Shown here in pieces: positions 39,693-48,525 of a stretch of DNA of 64,000 nucleotides. The stretch covers positions 4,423,001 through 4,487,000 of the forward strand of contig NZ_CP109450.1 of assembly GCF_041438865.1 (NCBI RefSeq), given 5' to 3'. Position numbers and translations under genes: made by a program. The DNA comes from Streptomyces sp. NBC_01471. Its GTDB lineage: Bacteria > Actinomycetota > Actinomycetes > Streptomycetales > Streptomycetaceae. Under the pieces are notes generated by a model that worked only from the letters and a program-made list of their open reading frames with translations, was not told the DNA's origin and made no database searches. Positions within the stretch are counted from its first letter, which is position 1, and every line of letters starts with the position of its first letter.

Positions 39693-39914
39693 GAACCCCG
39701 CGCGGCGCGATGCCTGAGCAGCCTCTGTGGTCGTTGTCGAACTTGCGCCGCTTGATGACGGGTTGGTGGTGGGGAAGACCAGCCCGGACCGGTGGCCCGG
39801 ACAGTTGGCCCGGTCGGTTGGCCGGAGGCGATGACCGGACGCTGGGAAAACCAGCTGCATCCCTCGGCCAAGTCACCTACCGTCAGGGGGATTTCCGCCG
39901 AGACGTTGGGGATG

Positions 39915-40883
39915 ATGGTGCGATACCGCGCATTGGGACGCAGTGGACTGTCCGTGTCCGAGATCGGTTACGGCGCCTGGGGCATCGGTGAGTCCAGCTG
40001 GGTGGGGGCCACGGAGGACGAGTCCGTCCGCGCCCTGCACCGGGCCGTCGATCTCGGTGTGAACTTCATCGATACCGCGCGTGGTTACGGTGAGAGCGAG
40101 CGGATCGTCGGCCGTGTGGTCCGTGAGCGGGCCGGTGACGAGGTGCGCGTCGCGACCAAGGTGCCCCCCAGGAACGGGGTCTGGCCGCCACCCTCCGGTC
40201 TTGACCCGGCCGAGGTGTTTCCGGGTGAGCACATCCGTAAGACCCTGGAGACCAGTCTGCGGACCAGCGGCCTGGACCACTTCGACGTGTTGCAGTTCCA
40301 TGTGTGGAGCGACGACTGGGTCGGCCGGGGCGACTGGCTGGAGACGATCGCCGCGCTGAAACAGGAGGGGAAGATCGGCCTGTTCGGTGTCTCCGTCAAC
40401 GACCACGAGCCGGACAACGCACTCGCGCTCGTCCGCAGCGGGGCCGTGGACAGCGTGCAGGTCATCTACAACGTCTTCGACCAGTCGCCCGCCGACGCGC
40501 TGCTGCCGGCCTGCGAGGAGCACGGTGTCGGGGTCATCGTGCGGGTGGCGCTGGACGAGGGCGGTCTCACCGGCCGTATCACCGCGGACAGCACGTTCCC
40601 GGAGGGCGACTGGCGCCACCGGTACTTCCGCGACGACCGCCCGGCGCAGGTCGAGCAGAGGGTGGCGGCGATCGTCGCCGACCTCGGTATCGCGCCGGAC
40701 GAGATCGCGGAGACCGCGCTGCGTTTCGTACTGAGTTCACCGGCGGTCTCCACCGTCATTCCCGGGATGCGGACCGTGCGCAATGTGGAGCGCAACACGG
40801 CCCTGAGCGACGGCCGGACGCTCACCGCGGACCAGCTCGCCGTACTGGCCAAGCACCGGTGGCAGCGGAACTTCTACGCCTGA
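39915..40883 (+). CDS. Aldo/keto reductase
   Basis: A 322-residue aldo/keto reductase. The tetrad is in VNFIDTARGYGESE (Asp, Tyr), VATKVP (Lys) and VLQFHVW (His). The end SPAVSTVIPGMRTVRNVERN is the cofactor-binding region. It starts at ATG 39912 or 39915; the second gives the family start MVRYRALGRSGLSVSEIG. It is more distant from the other aldo/keto reductase in this window than a recent duplicate would be. Substrate unknown. Confidence 0.92.
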   Translation: MVRYRALGRSGLSVSEIGYGAWGIGESSWVGATEDESVRALHRAVDLGVNFIDTARGYGESERIVGRVVRERAGDEVRVATKVPPRNGVWPPPSGLDPAEVFPGEHIRKTLETSLRTSGLDHFDVLQFHVWSDDWVGRGDWLETIAALKQEGKIGLFGVSVNDHEPDNALALVRSGAVDSVQVIYNVFDQSPADALLPACEEHGVGVIVRVALDEGGLTGRITADSTFPEGDWRHRYFRDDRPAQVEQRVAAIVADLGIAPDEIAETALRFVLSSPAVSTVIPGMRTVRNVERNTALSDGRTLTADQLAVLAKHRWQRNFYA

Positions 40884-40913
40884 GCACCGTTGGTGAGGTC
40901 CACCGGGTGACGG

Positions 40914-40939
40914 CGGGCCGCCGGGTTGTCGGCGGCCCG
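40914..40939 (+). terminator. Terminator after aldo/keto reductase
   Basis: CGGGCCGCCG and CGGCGGCCCG form a perfect 10-base stem with a GGTTGT loop, 31 bases after the stop codon. Confidence 0.85.
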
Positions 40940-40970
40940 TTGTCAGACCGGGCTGGCAGGCTGTGGACTC

Positions 40971-41489
40971 ATGACGAGTACGAGCGATCAACGACCCATG
41001 CCGCCCCTGAACGCCGACGAGCGCGTGAACCTGGAGAGCTGGCTCGACTTCTACCGGGCCACGCTGGCCATGAAGTGCGAGGGCCTCACGGAGGAGCAGC
41101 TGCGCACGGCCTCCGTGGCGCCTTCGCCGCTGACGCTGCTGGGGCTCGTCCAGCATCTGGCGGAGGTCGAGCGGAACTGGTTCCGCCGTGTGCTGACGGG
41201 TGAGGAAGCGCCGGCCATCTACGCCGGGAAGGCCGAACCGGTCGGGCACGACGAGGGGTTCGGCCTCTCAGGGGAGAGCTCGTTCGAGACCGCCCGGAAC
41301 ACCTGGCAGGACGAGATCAGCCGGGCCCGGGTCAACTGCGCGTCGCGGTCGCTGGACGACACCGCGCCGTTCATGGGCGGCGAGGTGAGCCTGCGGTGGA
41401 TCTACACCCACATGCTCGGCGAGTACGCCCGGCACGACGGGCACGCCGACTTCATCCGCGAGCGGATCGACGGCAGCACGGGGGTCTGA
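40971..41489 (+). CDS. DinB-family (DUF664) protein
   Basis: A 172-residue four-helix protein of the DinB/DUF664 type. Putative metal ligands are His in LVQHLAEVERNWF and the two His in YARHDGHADFIRERIDG, giving the usual His triad. The family includes mycothiol- or bacillithiol-dependent transferases and uncharacterised stress proteins. ATG 40971 is the first start with family similarity. Monocistronic; cytoplasmic. Confidence 0.9.
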   Translation: MTSTSDQRPMPPLNADERVNLESWLDFYRATLAMKCEGLTEEQLRTASVAPSPLTLLGLVQHLAEVERNWFRRVLTGEEAPAIYAGKAEPVGHDEGFGLSGESSFETARNTWQDEISRARVNCASRSLDDTAPFMGGEVSLRWIYTHMLGEYARHDGHADFIRERIDGSTGV

Positions 41490-41625
41490 GGCCATCGGTC
41501 GTCGGTGGCTGATGCGGGCGATCGCCAGGTGGAGGACCGGCTCTCCCTCGTACGTGCGGTGTCGGGCGGGAGAGCGGAGAGCGTCACGTGCGAGCACCCG
41601 CGCAGGAGCCGTACCGGTGAGCCGC

Positions 41626-42894
41626 TCAGGAATCCTGCAGGCCGTGGAACGAGTCGAACCAGACGGTGGTCCGCCCGGTCTTTCCGTTTTCCTCCCTGAC
41701 GGTGCGGTTCGCGTACAGGGGGTTGATGATCCAGGGCATCTTGTCGGGGCCCCAGCCCGTCTGCATGGATTCGATCTGCACCACCCCGTAAGTGGCCACC
41801 GCGAGCTTCCCGGTCTCCCGGAACATCTGCACCTGCTGCGTCAGACAGTCCTTGTTGGATGCGAACCACGGACTCATCGTGAGGAAGTCGTCCCACCTCT
41901 CCTGAGGGAAGGGCTTCTTGATCGCGTTACCGATCACCTGCCACACGCGGGTGTTCGGGGACACCTTGTACTTCTCGGCATAGGCCGCCGGGATCGTGTC
42001 ACCCATGTGCTTCTGCCAGAGCAGTACCAGGGAGAACTCCGTGGCGAGGAACTTCTTGCCCTTGTCCAGGCGGGACACGACGTACTGGACGTACTGGCCC
42101 GCCGCCTGAAGGGAGTCGACGTGCGGGTGGATGTCGAGACCTTCGATCTCCGGCTTCCTGTTGACGAAGGCGACCCACCGCTCGGTGGCCTGCGTGCGCG
42201 CTTCCTTCCTGTCGAGGTGGTTGAGTGCCCCCATGTACAGGCGGGTTTTGCAGCCCTGCGGGAATTTCCTGCTGCGGTAGGCGATGACGTGTTCGGCGAC
42301 GTACTCGTAGAACACATTGAGCCGCGCGTCGCGTTCGTCCTTCCTGGTCTCCAGGAAGGGCTCGTTGCCGATGGTGAGGATGTCCGTCTTCCCCATGACA
42401 GCGTCCAGCACCCGGTCCACGCGCTTCAGCTGCGCTTCCATCTCCGTGCTGCCCGCCTTGGGCAGCGGCTGGGCGTGGGTCTGGAAGGGGAACTTCATCG
42501 AGAGGATCGTGCTGAAGCCGTTCCCGCTCGCGTCGAGGAGCCGGGCGACGGCCCGCTGCTGGGTCGCGGTCTGCTGGTCGAGATCGTCCGTCATCGGGAC
42601 GAACCCGCGCACCCACTTCGCCGAAAGGGCCTTCATCTCGGCGAAGTCCATGTCGGACGGGTCTTCGTTGAAGTTGACCCCGAGCGCGCCGTCCGGCGCC
42701 TCGCCCGTGGGGGCGTGGCTGCCCGTCGGATCCGGCTGCTTGCTCCCCTTCCCGCTCGGCTGCTTGCCCGTGGCGCTGCACGCCGCTGTGAGGAGGGCCG
42801 CGCCGGACACTCCCAGCAGCCGGCGGCGCGAGGCCGGCCTCGCGAGAGAGGGCGTAACGGATGTGTCGGTCCGGGCGGACGACTCGTGCCGCAT
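41626..42894 (-). CDS. Tat-exported lipoprotein, clan-A glycoside-hydrolase-like
   Basis: A 422-residue exported protein. The N-terminus has twin arginines (SRRRLLGVSGAALLTAAC) and a lipobox TAAC, so it is probably a Tat-exported lipoprotein. A Ser/Pro/Gly linker follows. The rest looks like a TIM-barrel glycosidase of clan GH-A: DILTIGNEPFLETR carries the Asn-Glu acid/base pair and KKFLATEFSLVLLW the likely nucleophile Glu, with DIHPHVDSLQ between. I cannot fix the GH family. ATG 42894 has GGAG upstream. It is divergent or separate from its neighbours, with an SGNH esterase gene upstream on the same strand. Confidence 0.78.
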   Translation of the reverse strand: MRHESSARTDTSVTPSLARPASRRRLLGVSGAALLTAACSATGKQPSGKGSKQPDPTGSHAPTGEAPDGALGVNFNEDPSDMDFAEMKALSAKWVRGFVPMTDDLDQQTATQQRAVARLLDASGNGFSTILSMKFPFQTHAQPLPKAGSTEMEAQLKRVDRVLDAVMGKTDILTIGNEPFLETRKDERDARLNVFYEYVAEHVIAYRSRKFPQGCKTRLYMGALNHLDRKEARTQATERWVAFVNRKPEIEGLDIHPHVDSLQAAGQYVQYVVSRLDKGKKFLATEFSLVLLWQKHMGDTIPAAYAEKYKVSPNTRVWQVIGNAIKKPFPQERWDDFLTMSPWFASNKDCLTQQVQMFRETGKLAVATYGVVQIESMQTGWGPDKMPWIINPLYANRTVREENGKTGRTTVWFDSFHGLQDS

Positions 42895-43015
42895 TGCTGT
42901 TCTCCGATTCTGCTGACGTCGTTGCCGGCCGTCGTCCCCCACCGGCGGCGTCCAACGTAGTTGACCGGCCCGAGTGCGGGTTCGGGGTCCCCGCGGAGAC
43001 ATCCGTCTCCGTCTG

Positions 43016-43708
43016 TCACGCCCCCAGCAGGGAACGGGGGGTCGCGGTCTCCTCCGGTGCGAACGGCCCGCCGACGCCCCAGCCCTGGTGCAGCGCGTCC
43101 GCGAAGGCGCCGGCCAGTTTCCGTTCGCCGCTCTCGTTGGGGTGCGTGCCGTCGTACGTATCGGTGTGGATGTCGTACGACTCGGGCCGCGAGGCCAGCA
43201 GGAGGGGGGAGCGTGGTTCGTCCAGGTCCGCGAGCGTCTTCGCCAGCAGCACGTTGAAGTGGGCGACCTCCGCCGCGAACGGGGCGTCCGTCTCGGCGCG
43301 GATGTTCGGGATCACCGGGAGCACCACCGCGCGGATGTGCGGGTTGGCCTCGCGTGCCTCGGTCAGGAAGCGGTGGGTGTGGAGCGCGGTCTGTTCGGCG
43401 TCCGTGTAGAAGCCGAGGTCTATCAGGCCGAGGGAGACGAGCAGGAGGTCCGGGCGGTGGGCGGCCACCGTCTCGCGGATCACCGGGGCCATGTGCTGCC
43501 AGCCCTCGCCCCAGCCCGACAGATGGCGGCGGGCCACGGCGGGGAAGTCGGGGCCCGCGTACGCCGTGCTCGACTCGTACAGCCCGGTGCGCGGCCCGAC
43601 GATCTCGCAGCCGTCGCCCAGGTGCTGCCACATGCGGTAGCGCCAGGTGTAGTCGCCGACGCGGCCTATGGTCATCGAATCACCGACGAACATCATCCTC
43701 AGACGCAT
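43016..43708 (-). CDS. SGNH/GDSL hydrolase
   Basis: A 230-residue esterase-like protein. The nucleophile block is MMFVGDSMTIG, the oxyanion Asn/Gly region follows, and the catalytic Asp/His pair is in YDGTHPNESGERKLA. No signal peptide is seen, so it is probably cytoplasmic. It lies 121 bases upstream of the Tat lipoprotein glycosidase on the same strand, and a joint role in sugar-ester turnover is conceivable but not shown. Confidence 0.9.
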   Translation of the reverse strand: MRLRMMFVGDSMTIGRVGDYTWRYRMWQHLGDGCEIVGPRTGLYESSTAYAGPDFPAVARRHLSGWGEGWQHMAPVIRETVAAHRPDLLLVSLGLIDLGFYTDAEQTALHTHRFLTEAREANPHIRAVVLPVIPNIRAETDAPFAAEVAHFNVLLAKTLADLDEPRSPLLLASRPESYDIHTDTYDGTHPNESGERKLAGAFADALHQGWGVGGPFAPEETATPRSLLGA

Positions 43709-43752
43709 CCCGTCATCATCGCCGATGGTGCGGGGGTGGCAATCTTGGGGGC

Positions 43753-44745
43753 ATGCGTTCGCTTCAGTACGTCGCCGGGGCCGCGGCCACCGTCCTGTTC
43801 GCCCTTGTCCCGGCCGGCCCGGCAGCCGCGGACGACGGCGGCTTCACGATCAAGGATCCCCGGATCACGGAGTCCAGCGGCCTGGCCGCGAGCCGTCTCC
43901 ACCCGGGCATCTACTGGACCCACAACGACAGCAGTGACGGCCCGTACGTCTACGCGGTGGACTCGAAGACCGGGCAGACCGTGGCCCGGGTCACGATGCG
44001 CGGTGTCGGGGCGCCGCGCGACGTCGAGGCGATCTCGATCGGGCCCGACGGCGATATCTACGTCGGGGACATCGGCGACAACCTGGACGGGAGCTGGGAC
44101 CACGTCTGGATCTACCGCTTCCCCGAGCCGAAGCAGCTCAAGAAGGAAGAGACGGTCCGGGCCACGCAGTTCACCGTCAAGTACGCCGACGGGCCCCGCA
44201 ACGCGGAGGCGCTGATGGTCCACCCGAAGACGGGCCGCGTCTACATCGCGTCGAAGAACCAGACCAAGGGCGGGCTGTACGTGGGGCCCGCGAAGCTGTC
44301 CGCCTCGAAGACCAATGTCTTCCGGCGGATCGACGACGTGCCGTGGGTGACCGACGGCGCGTTCTCGCCGGACGGGAAGCAGCTGACCCTGCGGGGTTAT
44401 CTGGGGGCGGAGTCGTACGACTGGAAGCCCGGCGGCGGACTCGGCACCGAACACGAGCTGGGCGTTCCGTTCCAGGGCCAGGCCGAGTCGGTGACGTACA
44501 CGCCGGACGGATCGGCGCTGATGATGGGCTCCGAGGGGGCGCAGAGCCGGGTGCTGCGTTTCCCGGTGGAGAAGCCGACGGGGTCGGGCGGCGGCAAGTC
44601 GTCTTCCGGCAGCGGGAGTTCGTCGGGCGCGGGGAGCGGGGGTGACTCCGGGGGGTCTCCGACGGCATGGGGTGTGGGTGTCTTCGCCGTGCTGTTCGTG
44701 CTGTTCATGGGGGTGAAGCGGCTGTTCGGCAGGGGGCGGAGGTGA
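43753..44745 (+). CDS. Secreted beta-propeller-like protein with C-terminal anchor
   Basis: A 330-residue exported protein. The signal peptide MRSLQYVAGAAATVLFALVPAGPAAAD is cleaved near AAAD. The mature part has propeller-like blades: ESSGLAASRLHPGIYWTHND, DVEAISIGPDGDIYVGDIGDN, NAEALMVHPKTGRVYIAS and VTDGAFSPDGKQLTLRGY. A Ser/Gly linker (GKSSSGSGSSSGAGSGG) leads to one membrane helix GVGVFAVLFVLFMGVKRLFG. It is therefore tethered outside the membrane. Possible lactonase or phytase-like role; not assignable. Confidence 0.82.
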   Translation: MRSLQYVAGAAATVLFALVPAGPAAADDGGFTIKDPRITESSGLAASRLHPGIYWTHNDSSDGPYVYAVDSKTGQTVARVTMRGVGAPRDVEAISIGPDGDIYVGDIGDNLDGSWDHVWIYRFPEPKQLKKEETVRATQFTVKYADGPRNAEALMVHPKTGRVYIASKNQTKGGLYVGPAKLSASKTNVFRRIDDVPWVTDGAFSPDGKQLTLRGYLGAESYDWKPGGGLGTEHELGVPFQGQAESVTYTPDGSALMMGSEGAQSRVLRFPVEKPTGSGGGKSSSGSGSSSGAGSGGDSGGSPTAWGVGVFAVLFVLFMGVKRLFGRGRR

Positions 44746-44767
44746 CGCCGGCTGCCCTGCCGGTGCG

Positions 44768-45116
44768 TCAGTCCTTGGCGCGGACAGGCGCCCCGGCCTG
44801 GAGGACCGAGGTGACATCGAGGGTGACGTCGCCGCCGATCGAGGCGGGCAACGGGGCCTGCTGCCCTGCGGCGAAGATCTGGTGGCTGGCGTAGTCACTG
44901 CCGACCGGCTCGGTGAGGACGTGGACGCGCTGGTGCTTGCGGTTCACGATCACGTAGACGGGGATGTCGGCCTCGGCATACACGGACACCTTGGCCCGCA
45001 GGTCCTGGTTGTAGTTGCTCGATGTGACTTCGAGGCTGCTCCATGGGGGTGTCGGCCTCTTCGAGCAGGGTCGGCGGCTCGCCGTCACAGGGGCGCTCGA
45101 CTGCTGCGGCAGACAT
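44768..45116 (-). pseudogene. Truncated, frameshifted third Uma2 gene
   Basis: From 45116 the minus strand starts MSAAAVERPCDGEPPTLLEE, a normal Uma2 N-terminus. After about 25 codons the frame changes and SLEVTSSNYNQDLRAKVSVY, then DIPVYVIVNRKHQRVHVL follows to the stop at 44768. About 90 central residues of the family, including the first metal-binding Asp, are gone. The deletion lies near 45040. It is distinct from the two intact Uma2 copies at 35-36 kb. Confidence 0.72.
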
Positions 45117-45239
45117 GAGGGCCTCCTGGTGGCTGGTGTCGAGAACATCATGGTAGGCCGGTCCGGGCTGCTGAGCGGGCTTCCGAAACGGTCGCCCGGA
45201 CGCGTGAAGCGAGGTACGGGGGCTGCCGGGAGCCCGTCC

Positions 45240-46121
45240 CTACGCGCCCCAGTGACCCGGTCTGACCAGGGACGGAGGGAGCCTGGTCGTGGCGTCGCCC
45301 TTGGCTGCGTTCAGCTGGGGCTGGGTGAGGAAGAAGCAGCCGGTGAGGTCCGCGCCGGTGAGGTCGGCGTCGCGGAGGTCGGCCCCGATGAAATCGGCCA
45401 GGCGGAGGTCGGCGCCCGTCAGGTCGGCTGCGATCAGATAGGCCCCGCGCAGCGTGGCCCCGCGCAGATCCGCGCCCCGGAGGCGGGCACCGATGAGGTC
45501 GGCGCCCCGGTGGTTCTTCCGTGCCTGGCCCTTCCGTGCCTGGCCTTTTCGTGCCTCGTTCTTCCGGAACTCCTCCTTCTGGGCCTGGTCCGCCGTGGCG
45601 CGGACCAGTTCGCTGGTGCGGAGCAGCAGTTCATTGACCTGCTGGCGGTGGGCCCCGACGTCCAGGGCGGCCAGTTCGTCCGGGCCGAGCAGCGTGAGTG
45701 CCTCGGTGGCTTCGAGCAGGTCGCGGAGGCCGGGGTGGACCGGGGCGGCCGGGGCGAGGGCCAGCGCCTCGGTCAGGTACCAGAGCAGTTCGTGGAGCTG
45801 GCGCACGACGGGGAACGTGGCGAACATCCGCTCCGCCGTCTCCGGCGCCTGCCGCCAGTCCCGGCCGCCGAAGGTGACCTGTGAGACCTGCTGGCCCGCG
45901 CCGAAGCAGTCGTACACCGTGCAGCCCTGGAAACCCTTGTCGCGCAGCCGGGTGTGGATGCCGCACCGGAAGTCCGACTGGAGGTTGGTGCAGGGCTGTC
46001 CCGCCCTTTTGCTGACCGCGAAGTCGGCGGACGCGGTGAAGGGGAGGGCGACGCAGCACAGCCCGAAGCAGTTCGCGCAGTTGCCGCTCAGGCGCTGGCC
46101 GGACCGGATGTCGTCGGGCAC
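45240..46121 (-). CDS. CxxCxxxCC and pentapeptide-repeat protein
   Basis: A 293-residue protein with two parts. Residues 1-90 contain a metal-binding pattern GNCANCFGLCCVALPF, then CTNLQSDFRCGIHTRL and GCTVYDCFGAG, like zinc/iron-chelating YkgJ-type domains. Residues about 205-275 are pentapeptide repeats (ADLIGARLRGADLRGATLRG and onward, A[D/N]LxG units), which form a right-handed square beta-helix. The linker between holds ARKGQ repeats encoded by a 15-base DNA repeat near 45527-45560. The combination suggests a metal-dependent sensor with a DNA-mimic-like or scaffold end; function unproven. Confidence 0.85.
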   Translation of the reverse strand: MPDDIRSGQRLSGNCANCFGLCCVALPFTASADFAVSKRAGQPCTNLQSDFRCGIHTRLRDKGFQGCTVYDCFGAGQQVSQVTFGGRDWRQAPETAERMFATFPVVRQLHELLWYLTEALALAPAAPVHPGLRDLLEATEALTLLGPDELAALDVGAHRQQVNELLLRTSELVRATADQAQKEEFRKNEARKGQARKGQARKNHRGADLIGARLRGADLRGATLRGAYLIAADLTGADLRLADFIGADLRDADLTGADLTGCFFLTQPQLNAAKGDATTRLPPSLVRPGHWGA

Positions 46122-46238
46122 GGGCAGAGGCCTCCGGGGTGGGGCAGATGGGGGTTGTGCGGATGGGGCGGGAGTTTCACTTTATGCGGCGAGCGTGCCG
46201 GTCCGCCCGAGGGCTGTCGGGACAGACGTGTTCCGGCC

Positions 46239-46284
46239 GGGGTGCACAAGCGTTTACCCTGTGGCGTGAACGTGTGTGCACCCC
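46239..46284 (+). promoter_or_regulatory. 10-bp inverted repeat upstream of MFS-TetR operon
   Basis: GGGGTGCACA (46239-46248) and TGTGCACCCC (46275-46284) are perfect inverted arms 26 bases apart, 25 bases before the MFS start. They may be the operator of the co-transcribed TetR regulator. The first arm overlaps the shared 19-base element at 46242-46260. Confidence 0.55.
46242..46260 (+). promoter_or_regulatory. Shared 19-bp promoter element, copy 2
   Basis: GTGCACAAGCGTTTACCCT matches 27122-27140 at 17 of 19 positions. It stands 49 bases before the MFS start. No clean ECF-type -10 follows at the right spacing here. Confidence 0.45.
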
Positions 46285-46308
46285 TTTGCGTCCTACGGAG
46301 AGCCGTAC

Positions 46309-47796
46309 ATGTCCCCAGCCATATCCGGACCTGATGCGCCCGAGAAGGCTCCCCACCCGCGGATGTTCGTCGGCGTTCTCGCCTTCTGCGGTGTCGTCGT
46401 CGCCGTCATGCAGACACTCGTCGTGCCCCTGCTGCCGCACATTCCGGCGCTCACCGGGGCCACCCCCGCCGCCGCGAGCTGGCTCGTCACCGTCACGCTG
46501 CTGACCGGGGCCGTCTGCACGCCCGTCCTGGGGCGGGTCGGTGACATGTACGGAAAGCGGCGGGTGCTCGTCGCCGCGCTCGGGGTGCTGGTCGTCGGGT
46601 CCGTGCTCTGCGCGGTCAGTTCGCAGATCGGGGTGCTCATCGCCGGGCGCGCGCTCCAGGGCGCCGCGCTCGCCGTCGTACCGCTGGGCATCAGCATCAT
46701 GCGCGACGAGCTGCCGCCCGCCCGGGTGCTCTCGTCCGTCGCGCTGATGAGCTCGACGCTGGGGATCGGCGCCGCCGTGGGGCTCCCGGTCGCCGCCATG
46801 GTCATCGAACACTCCGACTGGCACACCATGTTCTGGGCGTCCGCCGGGCTCGGGGTGCTGGACATCGTGCTGGTGGTGGCCGTCGTACCGGAATCGCCGC
46901 TGCGGGCGCGCGGACGGTTCGACGCGCTGGGCGCTCTCGGGCTGAGCGGCGCACTGGTCTGCCTGCTCCTCGCCACCACGCAGGGCGGCGAGTGGGGCTG
47001 GGGATCCGGGCGGATCGTCGGCCTCTTCGCCGCCGCCGTCGTGATCGGGCTGGTCTGGGGCCGGTACGAGCTGCGGGTCGCCTCGCCCATGGTCGACCTG
47101 CGCGTATCCGCCCGTCCCGCCGTGCTGTTCGCCAACCTCGCCGCGCTGCTGATCGGCTTCGCCTTCTACGCCAACTCCCTCTCCACCGCCCAGATGGTGC
47201 AGGAGCCGAAGAGCACCGGATACGGCCTCGGTGCCTCCATCGTCGTGGGCGGGCTCTGCCTGCTGCCCGGCGGGCTTTCCATGGTGGCGCTCTCCCCGGT
47301 CTCCGCGCGGATCTCCGCCCGGTACGGGCCCAAGGTCACGCTCGCGCTCGCCTCGGGCGTCCTGGCCGTCGGGTACCTCGTGCGCTTCTTCACCAGTCAC
47401 AGCCTGTGGCTGATCATCGTGGGCGCCACGGTCGTCGCGTCCGGCACCGCCCTCGCCTACTCCGCGCTGCCCTCGCTCGTGATGCGGGCGGTCCCGGTGA
47501 GCGAGACGGGAGCCGCCAACGGGCTCAACACCCTGATGCGCTCCGTCGGCCAGGCCTTCTGCAGCGCCGTGGTGGCCGCCGTGCTGGCGAACGTCACCTT
47601 CCGGGTCGGTGGCCACACCGCGCCCACCCTGCACGCGTATCTGCTGGTCTTCCTGATCGCCGCGGGCGCCGCGCTCGCCGCGCTGGCCGTCACGCTGTGC
47701 ATTCCCGGGCGCCCGGCCGGTGCGACCGGTGCGACCGGTGTGGCCGGTACGGTCGGGGAGCGAGGTCCGCACACGCTGGTCCGGGAGGACGCATGA
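46309..47796 (+). CDS. MFS drug exporter (DHA2-like)
   Basis: A 495-residue MFS protein with about fourteen helices, typical of the DHA2 (EmrB/QacA) group: WLVTVTLLTGAVCTPVLGR at helix 2 with the GRVGDMYGKRRVL loop, and GAALAVVPLGISIMRDELPP as motif C region. The start ATG 46309 follows CGGAGAG. A short PAGATGATGVAGTVGERG tail ends the protein. The stop overlaps the ATG of the tetR gene. Export of a toxic small molecule is likely. Confidence 0.92.
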   Translation: MSPAISGPDAPEKAPHPRMFVGVLAFCGVVVAVMQTLVVPLLPHIPALTGATPAAASWLVTVTLLTGAVCTPVLGRVGDMYGKRRVLVAALGVLVVGSVLCAVSSQIGVLIAGRALQGAALAVVPLGISIMRDELPPARVLSSVALMSSTLGIGAAVGLPVAAMVIEHSDWHTMFWASAGLGVLDIVLVVAVVPESPLRARGRFDALGALGLSGALVCLLLATTQGGEWGWGSGRIVGLFAAAVVIGLVWGRYELRVASPMVDLRVSARPAVLFANLAALLIGFAFYANSLSTAQMVQEPKSTGYGLGASIVVGGLCLLPGGLSMVALSPVSARISARYGPKVTLALASGVLAVGYLVRFFTSHSLWLIIVGATVVASGTALAYSALPSLVMRAVPVSETGAANGLNTLMRSVGQAFCSAVVAAVLANVTFRVGGHTAPTLHAYLLVFLIAAGAALAALAVTLCIPGRPAGATGATGVAGTVGERGPHTLVREDA

Positions 47797-48413
47797 CCAT
47801 CGGCGGTACGGGAGTCAGCGGTACGGGAGTCAGCGGTACGGAAGCCACCGGTGAGAGCGGCAGGGGCGCGCATCCCGGTGCGACGGGGCGCGACGCCATT
47901 CTGCTCGCCGCCCGGCGCGCGTTCACCCAGCGTCCGTACGCCGAGGTGACCATGCGCGGGATCGCCGCCGACGCGGGCGTGAGCGCCTCGCTGATCGTGA
48001 AGCGGTTCGGCACGAAGGAAGAGCTGTTCAACACGGTCGCCGACTTCGGCTCGGCCGCCGACGAGCTGTTCGACGCGCCCCTCGGCTCGCTCGGCCGGCA
48101 CCTGGTGCTCGCTCTCGTACGGAGCCGCCGCGAGCGGCAGGCCGACCCGCTGCTGCGGGTGGTCTTCTCCCTCGGCAACCGGGACGAACGCTCCCTGCTG
48201 AAGGAGCGCTTCCGCGAGCAGGTCACCTCCCGGCTGGCCGCCCGCCTCACCGGCGACGAGCGCGAACTGCGGGCCGAACTGATCGCGGGCCAGCTCCTCG
48301 GCATCGGCGCGGCGCTCAGCCTGCACCGGCCGGGCGCGGGCGAACTGGCCACGCCCGAGCGGCTGGCGGACCTGTGCGGGCCCGCGCTTCAGCGGCTGGT
48401 CGACGGGGCCTGA
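47793..48413 (+). CDS. TetR-family regulator of the adjacent exporter
   Basis: A 206-residue TetR protein. The helix-turn-helix is RDAILLAARRAFTQRPYAEV, MRGIAADAGVSASLIVKRFG. The C-terminal part is a ligand-binding region. The first about 30 residues are a low-complexity GTGVSGTGVSGTEATG stretch from a 15-base DNA repeat, absent in usual TetR proteins. It overlaps the exporter by four bases and probably represses the operon through the inverted repeat at 46239. Its TGA lies in a 27-base tandem duplication. Confidence 0.9.
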   Translation: MTIGGTGVSGTGVSGTEATGESGRGAHPGATGRDAILLAARRAFTQRPYAEVTMRGIAADAGVSASLIVKRFGTKEELFNTVADFGSAADELFDAPLGSLGRHLVLALVRSRRERQADPLLRVVFSLGNRDERSLLKERFREQVTSRLAARLTGDERELRAELIAGQLLGIGAALSLHRPGAGELATPERLADLCGPALQRLVDGA

Positions 48414-48454
48414 GCAGGCACCTGCGGAGACGGGGCCTGAGCAGGCACCTGCGG
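48402..48454 (+). repeat. 27-bp tandem duplication spanning the tetR stop
   Basis: GACGGGGCCTGAGCAGGCAC followed by CTGCGG occurs twice, at 48402-48427 and 48429-48454. The first copy contains the TGA stop of the tetR gene. Confidence 0.9.
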
Positions 48455-48467
48455 CGCGGTACGGCGA

Positions 48468-48502
48468 AGGGCCCCGGCAAGCCACTGGCTGCCGGGGCCC
48501 TC
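48468..48502. terminator. Bidirectional terminator tetR / serC
   Basis: GGGCCCCGGCA and TGCCGGGGCCC form a perfect 11-base stem around a 10-base loop between the convergent tetR and serC genes. Confidence 0.88.
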
Positions 48503-48525
48503 TCGTACAGGCCGTGTCCGGAGGA

